Shown piece after piece: positions 33,161 through 42,361 of a stretch of 64,000 bases of DNA (positions are counted from its first letter, which is position 1; each line of letters starts with the position of its first letter). The position numbers were made by a program, and so were the translations under genes. The stretch covers positions 1-64,000 of the forward strand of contig DATHMK010000093.1 in NCBI GenBank assembly GCA_035487155.1, in the 5' to 3' direction. The notes under the pieces are model-generated. The model saw nothing but the letters and a program-made list of their open reading frames with translations. It was not told where the DNA came from and did no database searches. This stretch comes from DAIDKA01 sp035487155. GTDB taxonomy: Bacteria > Pseudomonadota > Gammaproteobacteria > Steroidobacterales > Steroidobacteraceae.

Positions 33161-36100
33161 ATGAAAATTTCCGAATTCTTCATCGAACGGCCGATATTCG
33201 CGGCCGTCATCTCCACCTTCATCACCATCGCAGGAGCACTGGCGCTGATCAGGCTGCCCGTCGGGGAGTACCCGGAAGTGGTGCCGCCCTCGATCGTCGT
33301 GAGCGCCAATTACCCGGGGGCAAACCCCAAGGTGATCGCCGACACTGTGGCCGCCCCGCTGGAACAGGCCATCGTGGGCGTCGATGACATGCTGTACATG
33401 TCCTCCACCTCGACCATGAACGGCACGCTGAGCCTGACCGTGACCTTCAAGCTCGGCGCCGATGTCGACCGCGCCCAGGTGCAGGTGCAGAACCGCGTCG
33501 CGCAGGCCCTGCCGCGCCTGCCCGAAGAAGTGCGTGACCTCGGTGTCACGACGGTCAAGAGCTCCTCGGATCTGACCATGCTGGTGAACCTGATCTCACC
33601 GGATAACCGCTACGATGCGCTGTACCTGCGCAACTACGCAACGCTGAATGTCCGTGATGTGCTGGCGCGCCTGCCCGGCATGGGCCAGGTCCAGGTGTTC
33701 GGTGGCGGCGATTACGCCATGCGCATCTGGCTGGATCCGGAAAAACTCGCCGTGCGCAATCTCACGGCGAGCGATGTCGTCACCGCCATCCGCGAGCAGA
33801 ACGTGGATGTGGCCGCGGGGCAGCTGGGCGCGCCGCCCGCCAAGGGCACCGAGTTCCAGGTCGCGCTGAATGCGGCGGGCCGCCTCACCACCGAGGAACA
33901 GTTCCGCGCCATCATCGTCAAGACCGGCGCCAACGGCGAACTGGTGCGCTTGGGTGATCTGGCGCGCGTGGAGATGGGCGCCCAGGACTACGGCATGCGC
34001 AGCATGCTGAACAACCAGAATGCCATTGCGCTGCCGATCATGCAGGCCCCCGGTGCCAATGCGCTGCAGCTCTCGGCTGATGTGCGCAAGACCATGGAAG
34101 AACTGAAGAAGGACTTCCCGGATGGCCTCGACTACCGCATCGCTTACGATCCGACCCAGTTCGTGCGCCAGTCCATCGAGGCGGTGCTGCACACCCTGCT
34201 GGAGGCCATCGCGCTGGTGGTGATCGTCGTCATCGTCTTCCTGCAGACCTGGCGCGCCTCGCTGATCCCGCTGGTCGCGGTGCCAGTGTCGATCATCGGC
34301 ACCTTCGCGGTGCTGCTCGCGTTCGGCTTCTCCATCAACACCCTGTCGCTGTTCGGCCTGGTGCTGGCCATCGGCATCGTGGTCGACGATGCCATCGTCG
34401 TGGTCGAAAACGTGGAACGGCATATCGCCGCAGGCGAGTCCCCCAAGCAGGCCGCGCGCATGGCGATGCGCGAAGTCAGTCGCCCCATCATCGCCATCAC
34501 TCTGGTGCTGGTGGCGGTGTTCGGGCCGGTGGCCTTCATCAGCGGCCTGACCGGGGAGTTCTATCGCCAGTTCGCACTCACGATCGCGATCTCCACTGTG
34601 ATCTCGGCTTTCAACTCTTTGACCTTGTCCCCCGCCCTGGCAGCCGTGCTGCTCAAACCCCATGGTGCCAGACCCGACCTTTTCGCCCGCTGGATGGAGC
34701 AGATCCTCGGGCGATTCTTTAGGCGCTTCAACAAGGCCTTCGCCGCGGCGGGCAATGGCTACTCACGGGCGGTGACGGCGACCATCCGGCGCAGCAGCAT
34801 CGCGCTGCTGGTCTACGGCGGATTGATCGTCCTCACCTGGGCCGGCTTCAACGCCGTCCCCGGCGGCTTCATTCCCGACCAGGACAAGCAGTACCTGATC
34901 GCCGTGGCGCAGCTGCCACCCGCCGCGACGATCGACCGCACCGAAGCGGTGGTGCGGCGCATGTCCGAGATCGGATTGAAGACACCCGGTGTGCAGGACG
35001 CGGTGGAATTCGCCGGTATGTCGGTGAACGGCTGGACTCAAAGTTCCAGTTCCGGCATTGCATTTTTCGCACTGACCCCGGCCGCCCAGCGTAAGGGGCT
35101 GACCGGCAAGGCCATTGCAGCGCGCCTGAACGCGCAGCTTGCCAGCATCCAGGATGCCTATGTGGTGGTTTTCACGCCCCCACCGGTGCTGGGCCTGGGA
35201 TCCCTCGGCGGCTTCAAGGCGCAGGTGGAGGACCGCGGCGATGCGGGGCCTGAAGCACTGTACGCGGCCGTTCAGGATGCCCTGGGGAAGGCTGCGAAGG
35301 CCCCGCAACTGGCAGGACTGCTCAGCACCTACCAGATCAACGTGCCGCAGCTGGACGTCAATGTGGATCGCGACAAGGTGAAGCAGCAGGGCGTGAAGCT
35401 CTCGGATGTGTTCGATACCTTGCAGACCTACATGGGCTCCACCTATGTGAACGACTTCAATCGCTTCGGTCGCACCTTCCAGGTCATGGCCCAGGCGGAC
35501 GGCCCGTTCCGCGCGCAGGCGGAGGACATCCGCACGCTCAAGACCCGCAATGCGGAGGGTGCCATGGTGCCGCTGGGCTCGCTGCTGAACGTCACCCCGA
35601 CCTTCGGACCGGACGCCGCCCAGCGCTACAACGCCTATCGCTCCGCGGACATCAACGCCGGTCCCGCGCCAGGCTACAGCACCGACCAGGCCCAGGAAGC
35701 CCTCGCCGGCATTCTCAAGGCCAACCTGCCGCGCGGCATGACCTTCGAGTGGACCGACCTCGCCTACCAGCAGCTGATCTCCGGCAACACGGCGACCATC
35801 ATCTTCCCGCTGTGCGTGCTGTTCGTGTTCCTGGTGCTGGCGGCGCAGTACGAGAGCCTGACGCTGCCGCTGGCCATCATCCTCATCGTGCCCATGTGCC
35901 TGCTGGCCGGCATCACCGGTGTGTATCTGGATCACGGCGATAACAACGTGTTCACGCAGATCGGCCTTCTGGTACTGGTGGGCCTGGCGTGCAAGAACGC
36001 CATCCTCATCATCGAGTTCGCCAGGCATCTGCAGGAGGATCGCGGCATGGACGCGCGCTCGGCGGTGCTCGAAGCCGCGCGCCTGCGACTGCGCCCCATC

Positions 36101-36358
36101 CTCATGACCTCCTTCGCCTTCATCATGGGAGTGATCCCGCTGGTGCTGGCACAGGGGGCCGGCGCCGAAGTTCGGCACGCCATGGGGGTGACGGTGTTCG
36201 CCGGCATGCTCGGCGTGACCTCCTTTGGCCTGCTGCTGACGCCGGTGTTCTACGTACTGATCCGCCGGCTCACCGACCGTCAGCCACGATTGCCCGCCGC
36301 AGTGACGCAGCGCGCGCCGCTGGCCATCGGTTCGAATCCGGAGGTGCACGGTGCTTAA
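33161..36358 (+). CDS. RND efflux transporter, HAE1 family (AcrB/MexB-like)
   Basis: 1065 aa inner-membrane proton-driven multidrug transporter. Starts MKISEFFIERPIFAAVIS; twelve transmembrane helices in two halves around large periplasmic loops. Proton relay Asp pair in VLAIGIVVDDAIVVVENVER, the motif G(x)GLGSLGGFKAQVEDRG (as FTPPPVLGLG) and the second half LVGLACKNAILIIEFA. ATG 33161 matches the family start; an upstream ATG in the frame would overlap the adaptor gene. It exports hydrophobic drugs, detergents or solvents. Confidence 0.95.
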   Translation: MKISEFFIERPIFAAVISTFITIAGALALIRLPVGEYPEVVPPSIVVSANYPGANPKVIADTVAAPLEQAIVGVDDMLYMSSTSTMNGTLSLTVTFKLGADVDRAQVQVQNRVAQALPRLPEEVRDLGVTTVKSSSDLTMLVNLISPDNRYDALYLRNYATLNVRDVLARLPGMGQVQVFGGGDYAMRIWLDPEKLAVRNLTASDVVTAIREQNVDVAAGQLGAPPAKGTEFQVALNAAGRLTTEEQFRAIIVKTGANGELVRLGDLARVEMGAQDYGMRSMLNNQNAIALPIMQAPGANALQLSADVRKTMEELKKDFPDGLDYRIAYDPTQFVRQSIEAVLHTLLEAIALVVIVVIVFLQTWRASLIPLVAVPVSIIGTFAVLLAFGFSINTLSLFGLVLAIGIVVDDAIVVVENVERHIAAGESPKQAARMAMREVSRPIIAITLVLVAVFGPVAFISGLTGEFYRQFALTIAISTVISAFNSLTLSPALAAVLLKPHGARPDLFARWMEQILGRFFRRFNKAFAAAGNGYSRAVTATIRRSSIALLVYGGLIVLTWAGFNAVPGGFIPDQDKQYLIAVAQLPPAATIDRTEAVVRRMSEIGLKTPGVQDAVEFAGMSVNGWTQSSSSGIAFFALTPAAQRKGLTGKAIAARLNAQLASIQDAYVVVFTPPPVLGLGSLGGFKAQVEDRGDAGPEALYAAVQDALGKAAKAPQLAGLLSTYQINVPQLDVNVDRDKVKQQGVKLSDVFDTLQTYMGSTYVNDFNRFGRTFQVMAQADGPFRAQAEDIRTLKTRNAEGAMVPLGSLLNVTPTFGPDAAQRYNAYRSADINAGPAPGYSTDQAQEALAGILKANLPRGMTFEWTDLAYQQLISGNTATIIFPLCVLFVFLVLAAQYESLTLPLAIILIVPMCLLAGITGVYLDHGDNNVFTQIGLLVLVGLACKNAILIIEFARHLQEDRGMDARSAVLEAARLRLRPILMTSFAFIMGVIPLVLAQGAGAEVRHAMGVTVFAGMLGVTSFGLLLTPVFYVLIRRLTDRQPRLPAAVTQRAPLAIGSNPEVHGA

Positions 36359-37802
36359 GCTCATCCCGAAGCTCATTCCCCTGATCGTTGCCGCGACCCT
36401 GGCGGCCTGCGCGGTGGGGCCTGACTATCACCGGCCCACGGTGCAGACGGCACCGTCCTTCGTCGAGGCCGAGCCTGCCGTCTATTCCACCGACGACACC
36501 GTGGGTCCGTTCTGGGGACAGTTCAACGATGACCTGCTGAACGGCCTGGTGATCGAGGCACTGGCCGCCAATCATGATCTGCGCATTGCGCTGGCCCATC
36601 TGCAACAGGCCCGGGCGCTGCGTACCCAGGCCAAGCTCGACCTGCTGCCCACGGTCACCAGCGGCGCCGGGTATACGCGCCAGCAGTATCCCGCCGTTGA
36701 AAGCTTCGGCGAGGGCACCTTGCAGGAGAGCTACTACAACGCGGGCTTCGATGCGACCTGGGAACTCGACCTCTTCGGGCGCGTGCGCCGCGGCGTCGAG
36801 GCGGCCCGGGCACAGGTTGAAGGCCAGGAGGCGACGCTGCGCGATGCCCAGGTCAGTGTGACGGCGGAAGTCGCTCGCACCTATTTCGAACTGCGCGGCG
36901 AACAGGCTGAACTCGCCGTCCTGCAGCGCAATGCCATCAACCAGCAGCAGACGGTGGACCTGACCAACTCGCTGCTGGATGCCGGCCGCGGCACCGAACT
37001 GGATACCTCGCGCGCCAAGGCGCAGCTGGACACGACGCTTGCGACCATTCCACCGCTGCGCGCGTCGGTGGAGAAATCCATCCACCGCCTGGGTGTGCTC
37101 ACCGGGCGTGAGCCGGATGCACTGGCCGCCGTGCTGGCGCCCCCGGGCAACCTGCCCGAGCTGCCGAAGATGGCGGCGGTGGGCGACCCTGCCGGTCTGC
37201 TGCGTCGGCGCCCCGACATCCGCGTGGCCGAGCGGCAGCTGGCCGCCTCCACCGCGCAGATCGGTGTGGCGGTGGGCGACCTTTTCCCGAAGGTGACCTT
37301 CACGGGCAATTTCGGCTTCGCTGCCGGGGACCTTGCGGCGCTGGGCTCCTCGCCCAGCAAGACCTTCCTGATCGGGCCGTCGATCTCCTGGCCGGCATTT
37401 GACTTAGGCCGGGTCCGGGCGCGCATTGCGGGGGCCCGGGCCGGCGCCGATGCGGATCTGGCGGCCTATCAGCAGACCGTGCTCAAGGCCCTGGAGGAGA
37501 CCGAAAATGCCCTGGTGACCCATGCCCGGGCCCGTGACCGGCTGGTGCAACTGACGGCCGCCGCCCGGGAAAGCGATACCGCCGCGCAGATCGCCCGGGC
37601 CCGCTACGAGGGCGGCCTGGTCGGCTTCCTGGATGTCCTGGACGCCGAACGGGCGCAACTTCAGGCCCAGGATGAGCTCGCCCAGAGCCGCACGGACGCC
37701 GCGACCAGCCTGATCGCGGTCTACAAGGCCCTAGGCGGCGGCTGGGAGGGGGCCCCGGTGCCCGTGGCCCGGATCACGACAGCCATGCCGTCGCAGCGGT
37801 AG
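36351..37802 (+). CDS. NodT/OprM-family outer-membrane channel
   Basis: 483 aa outer-membrane efflux lipoprotein. The signal peptide LIVAATLAACAVGPDYHRP gives the typical lipidated Cys and the GPDYxxP motif. Two OEP repeats follow, with FWGQFNDDLLNGLVIEALA and ATWELDLFGRVRRGVEAA in the first half and RARYEGGLVGFLDVLDAER in the second. GTG 36351 overlaps the end of the transporter gene by 8 bp. It completes the tripartite pump. Confidence 0.94.
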   Translation: MLKLIPKLIPLIVAATLAACAVGPDYHRPTVQTAPSFVEAEPAVYSTDDTVGPFWGQFNDDLLNGLVIEALAANHDLRIALAHLQQARALRTQAKLDLLPTVTSGAGYTRQQYPAVESFGEGTLQESYYNAGFDATWELDLFGRVRRGVEAARAQVEGQEATLRDAQVSVTAEVARTYFELRGEQAELAVLQRNAINQQQTVDLTNSLLDAGRGTELDTSRAKAQLDTTLATIPPLRASVEKSIHRLGVLTGREPDALAAVLAPPGNLPELPKMAAVGDPAGLLRRRPDIRVAERQLAASTAQIGVAVGDLFPKVTFTGNFGFAAGDLAALGSSPSKTFLIGPSISWPAFDLGRVRARIAGARAGADADLAAYQQTVLKALEETENALVTHARARDRLVQLTAAARESDTAAQIARARYEGGLVGFLDVLDAERAQLQAQDELAQSRTDAATSLIAVYKALGGGWEGAPVPVARITTAMPSQR

Positions 37803-37833
37803 ACTCATGCGAGTCCTGGAACGAGGGGGTCTG

Positions 37834-39678
37834 ATGACCGTTGGGCTCAACGCCCGCGCCGCCGACTGCGGCCCGGATTGTGCGAATATCGCCGATGAGG
37901 CGGCGCGCGCCGATGACGCAAACGCGTGCGCGGAGTTCGCGCAGATCAGCGAGTCGCTGCAGCATCGCGAGGGCCTGCTCGCGGCCTCCGCGCGCGCCAG
38001 CCGCATGCTCCTGGAAGCCAGCCACGTCATGGATGCCATACCGGGCGTGCTGCGCGAACTGGGCGAAGCGGCCGGTGCCGATCGCGTCAACCTCATACGT
38101 TCCGAGCCGGGCCCGGATGGCGCGCCGTGGATGCTGGTGTCCGGCGAATGGGCCGCACCGGGAATCAGCGCCTATCTGAACAATCCGAACAAGAAAGGCA
38201 GCCCGGAGAGCACCATCTCCTCCACCTGCCGCGAACTGCGCGCCGGCCGCAGCGTGCTGATGAATCCCCAGCACCATGTCGGTGGCGAGGGCGGCACAGC
38301 CGATGGCAGTACGCTGACCAAGGCCGTGGTGCCGATCTTCGTCGACAACAGTTTCTTCGGCGCGCTCAGTTTCGACAACACCCGCCAGCGCCGTGCCATC
38401 GATCCGGCGGAGGTTGCCGCGCTGGAGACCGCCGCCGGCGTCATTGGCGCGGGGCTGCATCGCGAGCGGCTGATCGAGGCGGTGCGGCGCGAACGTGAAC
38501 AGGCGGCCGAGCAACGCATGGCGGAACTGGCCAAGGCCAATGCCGTCATCCGCGGCAATCTGGAGCGGCTGGCCAAGGAACCCGATGCCCGCAATTTCCT
38601 GGGCCACGTGCTGCTCGAGGCCACCCGACAGTTCGATGCGGCCGCCGGCAACGTCATTGTCCAGCACGACTCGCCTGCGATCTGGGAGATCGTCGCGCAT
38701 GTCGAGGCGGGACACCTGGTGGCGCCGGCATTCACCGTCAGCATCCCCGCGACCGGCAACGCCCTGGGCGAGAAACTTGCCAATACCGAGCAGCCGATGT
38801 TCTGCGACCTTCTCGGGGGCGATGCAGACAGCGAATGGCCGGGGCTGATGGACTATCACCGCGCCTCCGGGCACACCGGGATGGTGGCTTTCCCGCTGCT
38901 CTTCGGCGCACGCAACGTCGGCTTCATCACCCTTTATTTCAAGGACGCGGCCGCGACAACCCTGGTGAACAGCGAACTGCTGGTCGCCTTGGCGCAGCAG
39001 GCGACGCTGGCCATCGAGATCATGCGGCTCGCGCACTCGGCCAAGGAAGCCGCGGTGCTGGTCGAACGCAACCGCATCGGCCGCGAAATCCACGACGGCC
39101 TGGCGCAGGCCTTCACCGGCATCCTGATGCAGCTGGCCGCGGCCGAGGACTTTGAAGGCGCCGAGCAGTGCGCCACGCAGGGCCTGATCGCCGAACGCAT
39201 TCGCGACCTTGCCCGTGAAGGCCTCGCCGAGGCACGTCGCTCGGTCATGGCTTTGCGTCCGGATCAGACCCGCAGCGGTGGCCTGGAGCTGGCGCTGCGC
39301 CAGCTGGCCGAGCGCTCTTCGGTACCCGGTCGCACCGACTGCAGCTTCGAGGGCCGGGCGCCCGCCACGGGGCTGGCGCCCGAGCATGAACATGCGCTGT
39401 TGCGCATCGCCCAGGAGGCGGTGAGCAATGCCGTGCGTCACGGCCATCCGCGCCATGTTCGCATCAGCCTGATGGGCGAAGCCGGGCATTGGGTGCTGAC
39501 CGTGGCGGATGATGGCCAGGGCATGGAAGGCTCGCCGGATGACTGCGCGCAGCATGGCTATGGCCTGAGCAACATGCAGGAGCGCGCCACGGCGATCGGT
39601 GGCACCTGGCATATCGATACCGGTAAGGGAACCGGCACGCGCGTATCCGTGCGGCTGCCGCGCAGGAACATCCCGTGA
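37834..39678 (+). CDS. GAF-domain sensor histidine kinase (NarL/LuxR-partner class)
   Basis: 614 aa cytoplasmic kinase with no membrane helix. Two GAF-like regions (about 45-205 and 235-395) are followed by a HisKA_3 segment with His in RNRIGREIHDGLAQAFTG, then HATPase_c (EHALLRIAQEAVSNAVRHG, VADDGQGMEG, GYGLSNMQERA). GAGGGGG lies 4 nt before ATG 37834, which I prefer to the ATG at 37807 just after the pump. It overlaps its response regulator by 4 bp. Likely senses the pump's substrate or redox state. Confidence 0.9.
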   Translation: MTVGLNARAADCGPDCANIADEAARADDANACAEFAQISESLQHREGLLAASARASRMLLEASHVMDAIPGVLRELGEAAGADRVNLIRSEPGPDGAPWMLVSGEWAAPGISAYLNNPNKKGSPESTISSTCRELRAGRSVLMNPQHHVGGEGGTADGSTLTKAVVPIFVDNSFFGALSFDNTRQRRAIDPAEVAALETAAGVIGAGLHRERLIEAVRREREQAAEQRMAELAKANAVIRGNLERLAKEPDARNFLGHVLLEATRQFDAAAGNVIVQHDSPAIWEIVAHVEAGHLVAPAFTVSIPATGNALGEKLANTEQPMFCDLLGGDADSEWPGLMDYHRASGHTGMVAFPLLFGARNVGFITLYFKDAAATTLVNSELLVALAQQATLAIEIMRLAHSAKEAAVLVERNRIGREIHDGLAQAFTGILMQLAAAEDFEGAEQCATQGLIAERIRDLAREGLAEARRSVMALRPDQTRSGGLELALRQLAERSSVPGRTDCSFEGRAPATGLAPEHEHALLRIAQEAVSNAVRHGHPRHVRISLMGEAGHWVLTVADDGQGMEGSPDDCAQHGYGLSNMQERATAIGGTWHIDTGKGTGTRVSVRLPRRNIP

Positions 39679-40331
39679 GCGCCGCGCCGGCCAGTGCCCT
39701 CAGTGCACCGGTACGCAAGATCCGCGTCATCCTCGCCGACGATCATCCCGTGGTACGCGATGGCCTCGCGGCCATTCTCAACCGTCAACCCGACATGGAA
39801 GTGGTGGCCGAAGCCGCCGACGGCGAGGAGGCCACCGAGCTCTACGAAAAACACCAGCCCGATGTCATGGTGCTGGACCTGCGCATGCCCAAACGCGATG
39901 GCGTGGCAGTGGTGGCGATGGTGCTGGCTGCGCACCCGCACGCGCGGCTGCTGGTAATGACCACCTATGATGGCGATGAGGACATCTTCCGCTGCCTCAG
40001 CCAAGGCGCGAAGGGCTACCTGCTCAAGGACTCCCCGCGCACCGAGATTCTCTCTGCGATCCGCGCGGTCAGCGAGGACCGGCCCTATGCCTCCTCCTCG
40101 GTCGCCAGCAAGGCGCTGCAGCGCATGGCCAAACCCAGCCTCACGCAACGCGAAATCGGCGTATTGCAGCTGCTGGCCGAGGGCCGCAGCAACAAGGACA
40201 TCGCGCGGCGCCTCAGCATCACCGAGGGCACGGCCAAGACTCACGTCAAAGCCATCCTCACCAAACTCGATGCCATCAGCCGCACCGAGGCGGTCGCCGT
40301 CGCGCATAAGCGTGGCCTCGTCCGACTCTAA
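39675..40331 (+). CDS. NarL/FixJ-family response regulator
   Basis: 218 aa two-domain regulator. Receiver with ILADDHPVVRDGLAAIL, phospho-acceptor Asp in VMVLDLRMPKRDG, Thr in LVMTTYDG and Lys in YLLKDSP. LuxR-type HTH in LTQREIGVLQLLAEGRSNKDI and LSITEGTAKTHVKAILTKLD. GTG start overlaps the kinase stop in GTGA. Downstream of the RND genes in the same direction, so it likely controls their expression. Confidence 0.93.
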   Translation: MSAAPASALSAPVRKIRVILADDHPVVRDGLAAILNRQPDMEVVAEAADGEEATELYEKHQPDVMVLDLRMPKRDGVAVVAMVLAAHPHARLLVMTTYDGDEDIFRCLSQGAKGYLLKDSPRTEILSAIRAVSEDRPYASSSVASKALQRMAKPSLTQREIGVLQLLAEGRSNKDIARRLSITEGTAKTHVKAILTKLDAISRTEAVAVAHKRGLVRL

Positions 40332-41256
40332 GGCGCAGGCCGCGCTGGATGTCCTGAACCAGCTCAGCCCGGTCGCGCCACGCGCCGCAGTGCTTGCGGC
40401 CCTGAGAACGGGCCTCGGGGATCGCCACTTCCTGGTGGTGTGCCGCGCGGCGACGCTCAGCGGCGAGAAACTGCTGCACGAACTCATCCCCGACCTGCTC
40501 AATGCCTGGGCACGATTTCTCCAGGACGCCGTCAAGCGTGACCCGCAGTGCAAGGCCAAGAGCGCCATCGCGCGCGCCCTGGTGGCCCTGGAGTGCCAGG
40601 ACATTGCTTTCTATCAGCGCGGCATCGGCTACCGGCAGCTGGAACCGGTGTGGGGCGGCCGCGCAGACACCGCCACGGACCTTCGTTGCAGCTGCGCCAT
40701 GGGGCTGGCGGCGTCCGGTCATGTTCGCGCCGTGGCAGAACTCGCCGGATTGCTGAGCGACCCGGAGGTGCCGGTGCGCTGTGGAGCGGCGCGCGCCATC
40801 TCCTGCGGCAATCCCTTCGAGGCCGAGGCGGTGCTGCGTCTGAAGGTGCACATCGGCGACGTTGATCCGCTGGTCATTGGTGAGTGCTTCGGCGCCCTGC
40901 TCGCCATTGCGCCTGAGCACTCCCTGCCCTTCGTTGCGACCTATCTCAAGGGTAAGGACGCAGCGCTGCAGGAATACGCGGCGCTGGCGCTGGGTGAATC
41001 ACGCCGGCCCGAAGCTTTCGCACTGCTGCGCGACGCCTGGGATGAGCTGATCACTGCCGAACCGCGCAGCGTCCTGATCCGGGCCGCGTCCCTGCACCGC
41101 TCGGAGGCTGCGTTTGCGTGGCTGCTGAATCTGATCGAGACGGCACCTGCGAGGCTCGCAGGCGTCGCGGTGGAGGCGCTCGCCGTCTACACCCGCAATA
41201 CCCGGCTGATGGAACAGATGGATGCCGCCAGAAACCGGCGCCAGGACCCGATTTGA
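40312..41256 (+). CDS. HEAT-repeat-like protein
   Basis: 314 aa all-helical protein with repeating 30-35-residue units (LAASGHVRAVAELAGLLSDP, EVPVRCGAARAISCGNPFEA, ALQEYAALALGESRRPEAFA, RAASLHRSEAAFAWLLNLIE). These are typical of HEAT/ARM scaffolds that bind other proteins. No catalytic site seen. GTG 40312 overlaps the end of the response regulator by 20 bp; the frame is open further upstream but only as an out-of-frame shadow of it. Coupled to the two-component genes, so it may modulate that system. Confidence 0.7.
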   Translation: MASSDSKAQAALDVLNQLSPVAPRAAVLAALRTGLGDRHFLVVCRAATLSGEKLLHELIPDLLNAWARFLQDAVKRDPQCKAKSAIARALVALECQDIAFYQRGIGYRQLEPVWGGRADTATDLRCSCAMGLAASGHVRAVAELAGLLSDPEVPVRCGAARAISCGNPFEAEAVLRLKVHIGDVDPLVIGECFGALLAIAPEHSLPFVATYLKGKDAALQEYAALALGESRRPEAFALLRDAWDELITAEPRSVLIRAASLHRSEAAFAWLLNLIETAPARLAGVAVEALAVYTRNTRLMEQMDAARNRRQDPI

Positions 41257-41268
41257 TACCATGAGGGC

Positions 41269-41964
41269 ATGTCGCACCCCACCCTGCTCCTGATCCGCCA
41301 CGGCCAGAGCCAGGCCAATGCCGGCGGTGTCACGCTTGAGAATTCGCTGGTGCCGCTGACTGAACTCGGCGAACGGCAGGCCCTGGCGCTGGCAGCCCTG
41401 CTGCCGGCCAGCAGTCCAGCCATCTGGTCCTCACCCTTCAAACGATCGCTGGATACCGCTGCCCCGTACTGCGACCGGATGCGGGTCGCGCCCCTGGTCT
41501 ACGACGACTTGCGCGAATTCGAGACCATCGACACGCGGCATATGCGCGGCAGTTCCTGCACGGAACGCGAGGAGGTGCTGGCGCGCTACTGGCGCGAGGC
41601 CGATCCTGACCAGCGCACCGGTCCTGCCGGGGAAACCTTCCGCGAATTCTACGAGCGTGTCGCCAGGGTGCGCATGCAGTGGCTGCCGGCACTGCCCGAC
41701 GGCACGGTGATCTTCGGCCATGGCATGTGGATGGCGCTGTTGTTCTGGCAGCTATGGGGGTTCGAGGAGGTCGATCACCTCGCCATGGTCCATTTCCGGC
41801 GCTTTCAGCTGGGCTTCCCGACGCCCAATACCGTGGTCTACGGCATCACTCGGGTCGGCCCCGGCCAATGGACCCTCCGGGCGGATGAGGCGGCGCTGCG
41901 GGCGCTGGCCGCGATCGAGCGGGAACCCGATCAGAACGGGCCACGATTCGCCTCAGGTTCTTGA
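41269..41964 (+). CDS. Histidine phosphatase (phosphoglycerate mutase-like)
   Basis: 231 aa. The N-terminal RHG motif LLLIRHGQSQANAGG carries the catalytic His; IWSSPFKRSLDTA the second Arg; a late His in VIFGHGMWMALLFWQL. Two-domain phosphatase/mutase fold of the cobalamin/alpha-ribazole or SixA-like type; the substrate is unknown. ATG at 41269, 12 bp after the HEAT-repeat gene. Confidence 0.88.
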   Translation: MSHPTLLLIRHGQSQANAGGVTLENSLVPLTELGERQALALAALLPASSPAIWSSPFKRSLDTAAPYCDRMRVAPLVYDDLREFETIDTRHMRGSSCTEREEVLARYWREADPDQRTGPAGETFREFYERVARVRMQWLPALPDGTVIFGHGMWMALLFWQLWGFEEVDHLAMVHFRRFQLGFPTPNTVVYGITRVGPGQWTLRADEAALRALAAIEREPDQNGPRFASGS

Positions 41965-42046
41965 AGAAATCTGCGGGCTCGCGATCCGTTTCCACCCTTT
42001 GGGTCGTCCTTGGTAGGCATCACACAACTATCAAGGCAGAAGCGCA

Positions 42047-42361
42047 ATGGCTCAGATGATTGTGATTTATCGGACACCCCGCGACGTCGAGGCATTCGAC
42101 CGGCATTATTTCGACATCCATGTGCCTCTGGCCAGGAAGCTTCCGGGTCTCAAGAAATACGAGGTCAGCGACGGCCCCATTGCAATGCCGGCAGGAACCT
42201 CCGCTGTGCATCGGATCGGGACGCTGCAATTTGACGACCTTGCGGCGATCAGGACGGCATTCGCAAGCCCGGAGGGACAAGCCGCCGGGGCCGATCGCCG
42301 GCGCTTTGCGCCCGATGATTCGGGCTTTGAAATGTTCCTCTTCGACAGCAGAGAAGTATGA
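42047..42361 (+). CDS. EthD-family protein
   Basis: 104 aa ferredoxin-like fold of the EthD group, characterised by IVIYRTPRDVEAFDRHYFDI HVPLARKLPGLKKYE and the end FEMFLFDSREV. EthD relatives assist ethers or polyketide modification, or bind small hydrophobic molecules. It overlaps the next gene by 4 bp (ATGA), the first of a tight three-gene unit with a hydrolase and a sigma factor. The 82 bp upstream should hold its promoter. Confidence 0.85.
   Translation: MAQMIVIYRTPRDVEAFDRHYFDIHVPLARKLPGLKKYEVSDGPIAMPAGTSAVHRIGTLQFDDLAAIRTAFASPEGQAAGADRRRFAPDDSGFEMFLFDSREV

Noticed and set aside
31858..39612. Long minus-strand frames of 480-610 codons opposite the efflux and kinase genes
   Set aside because: They are GC-rich shadows of the well-conserved adaptor, RND transporter and kinase genes and show no family patterns.
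40000..40311. Extension of the HEAT-repeat frame upstream of 40312
   Set aside because: This part is out of frame over the response regulator and has the look of shadow coding, rich in Arg and Ser.
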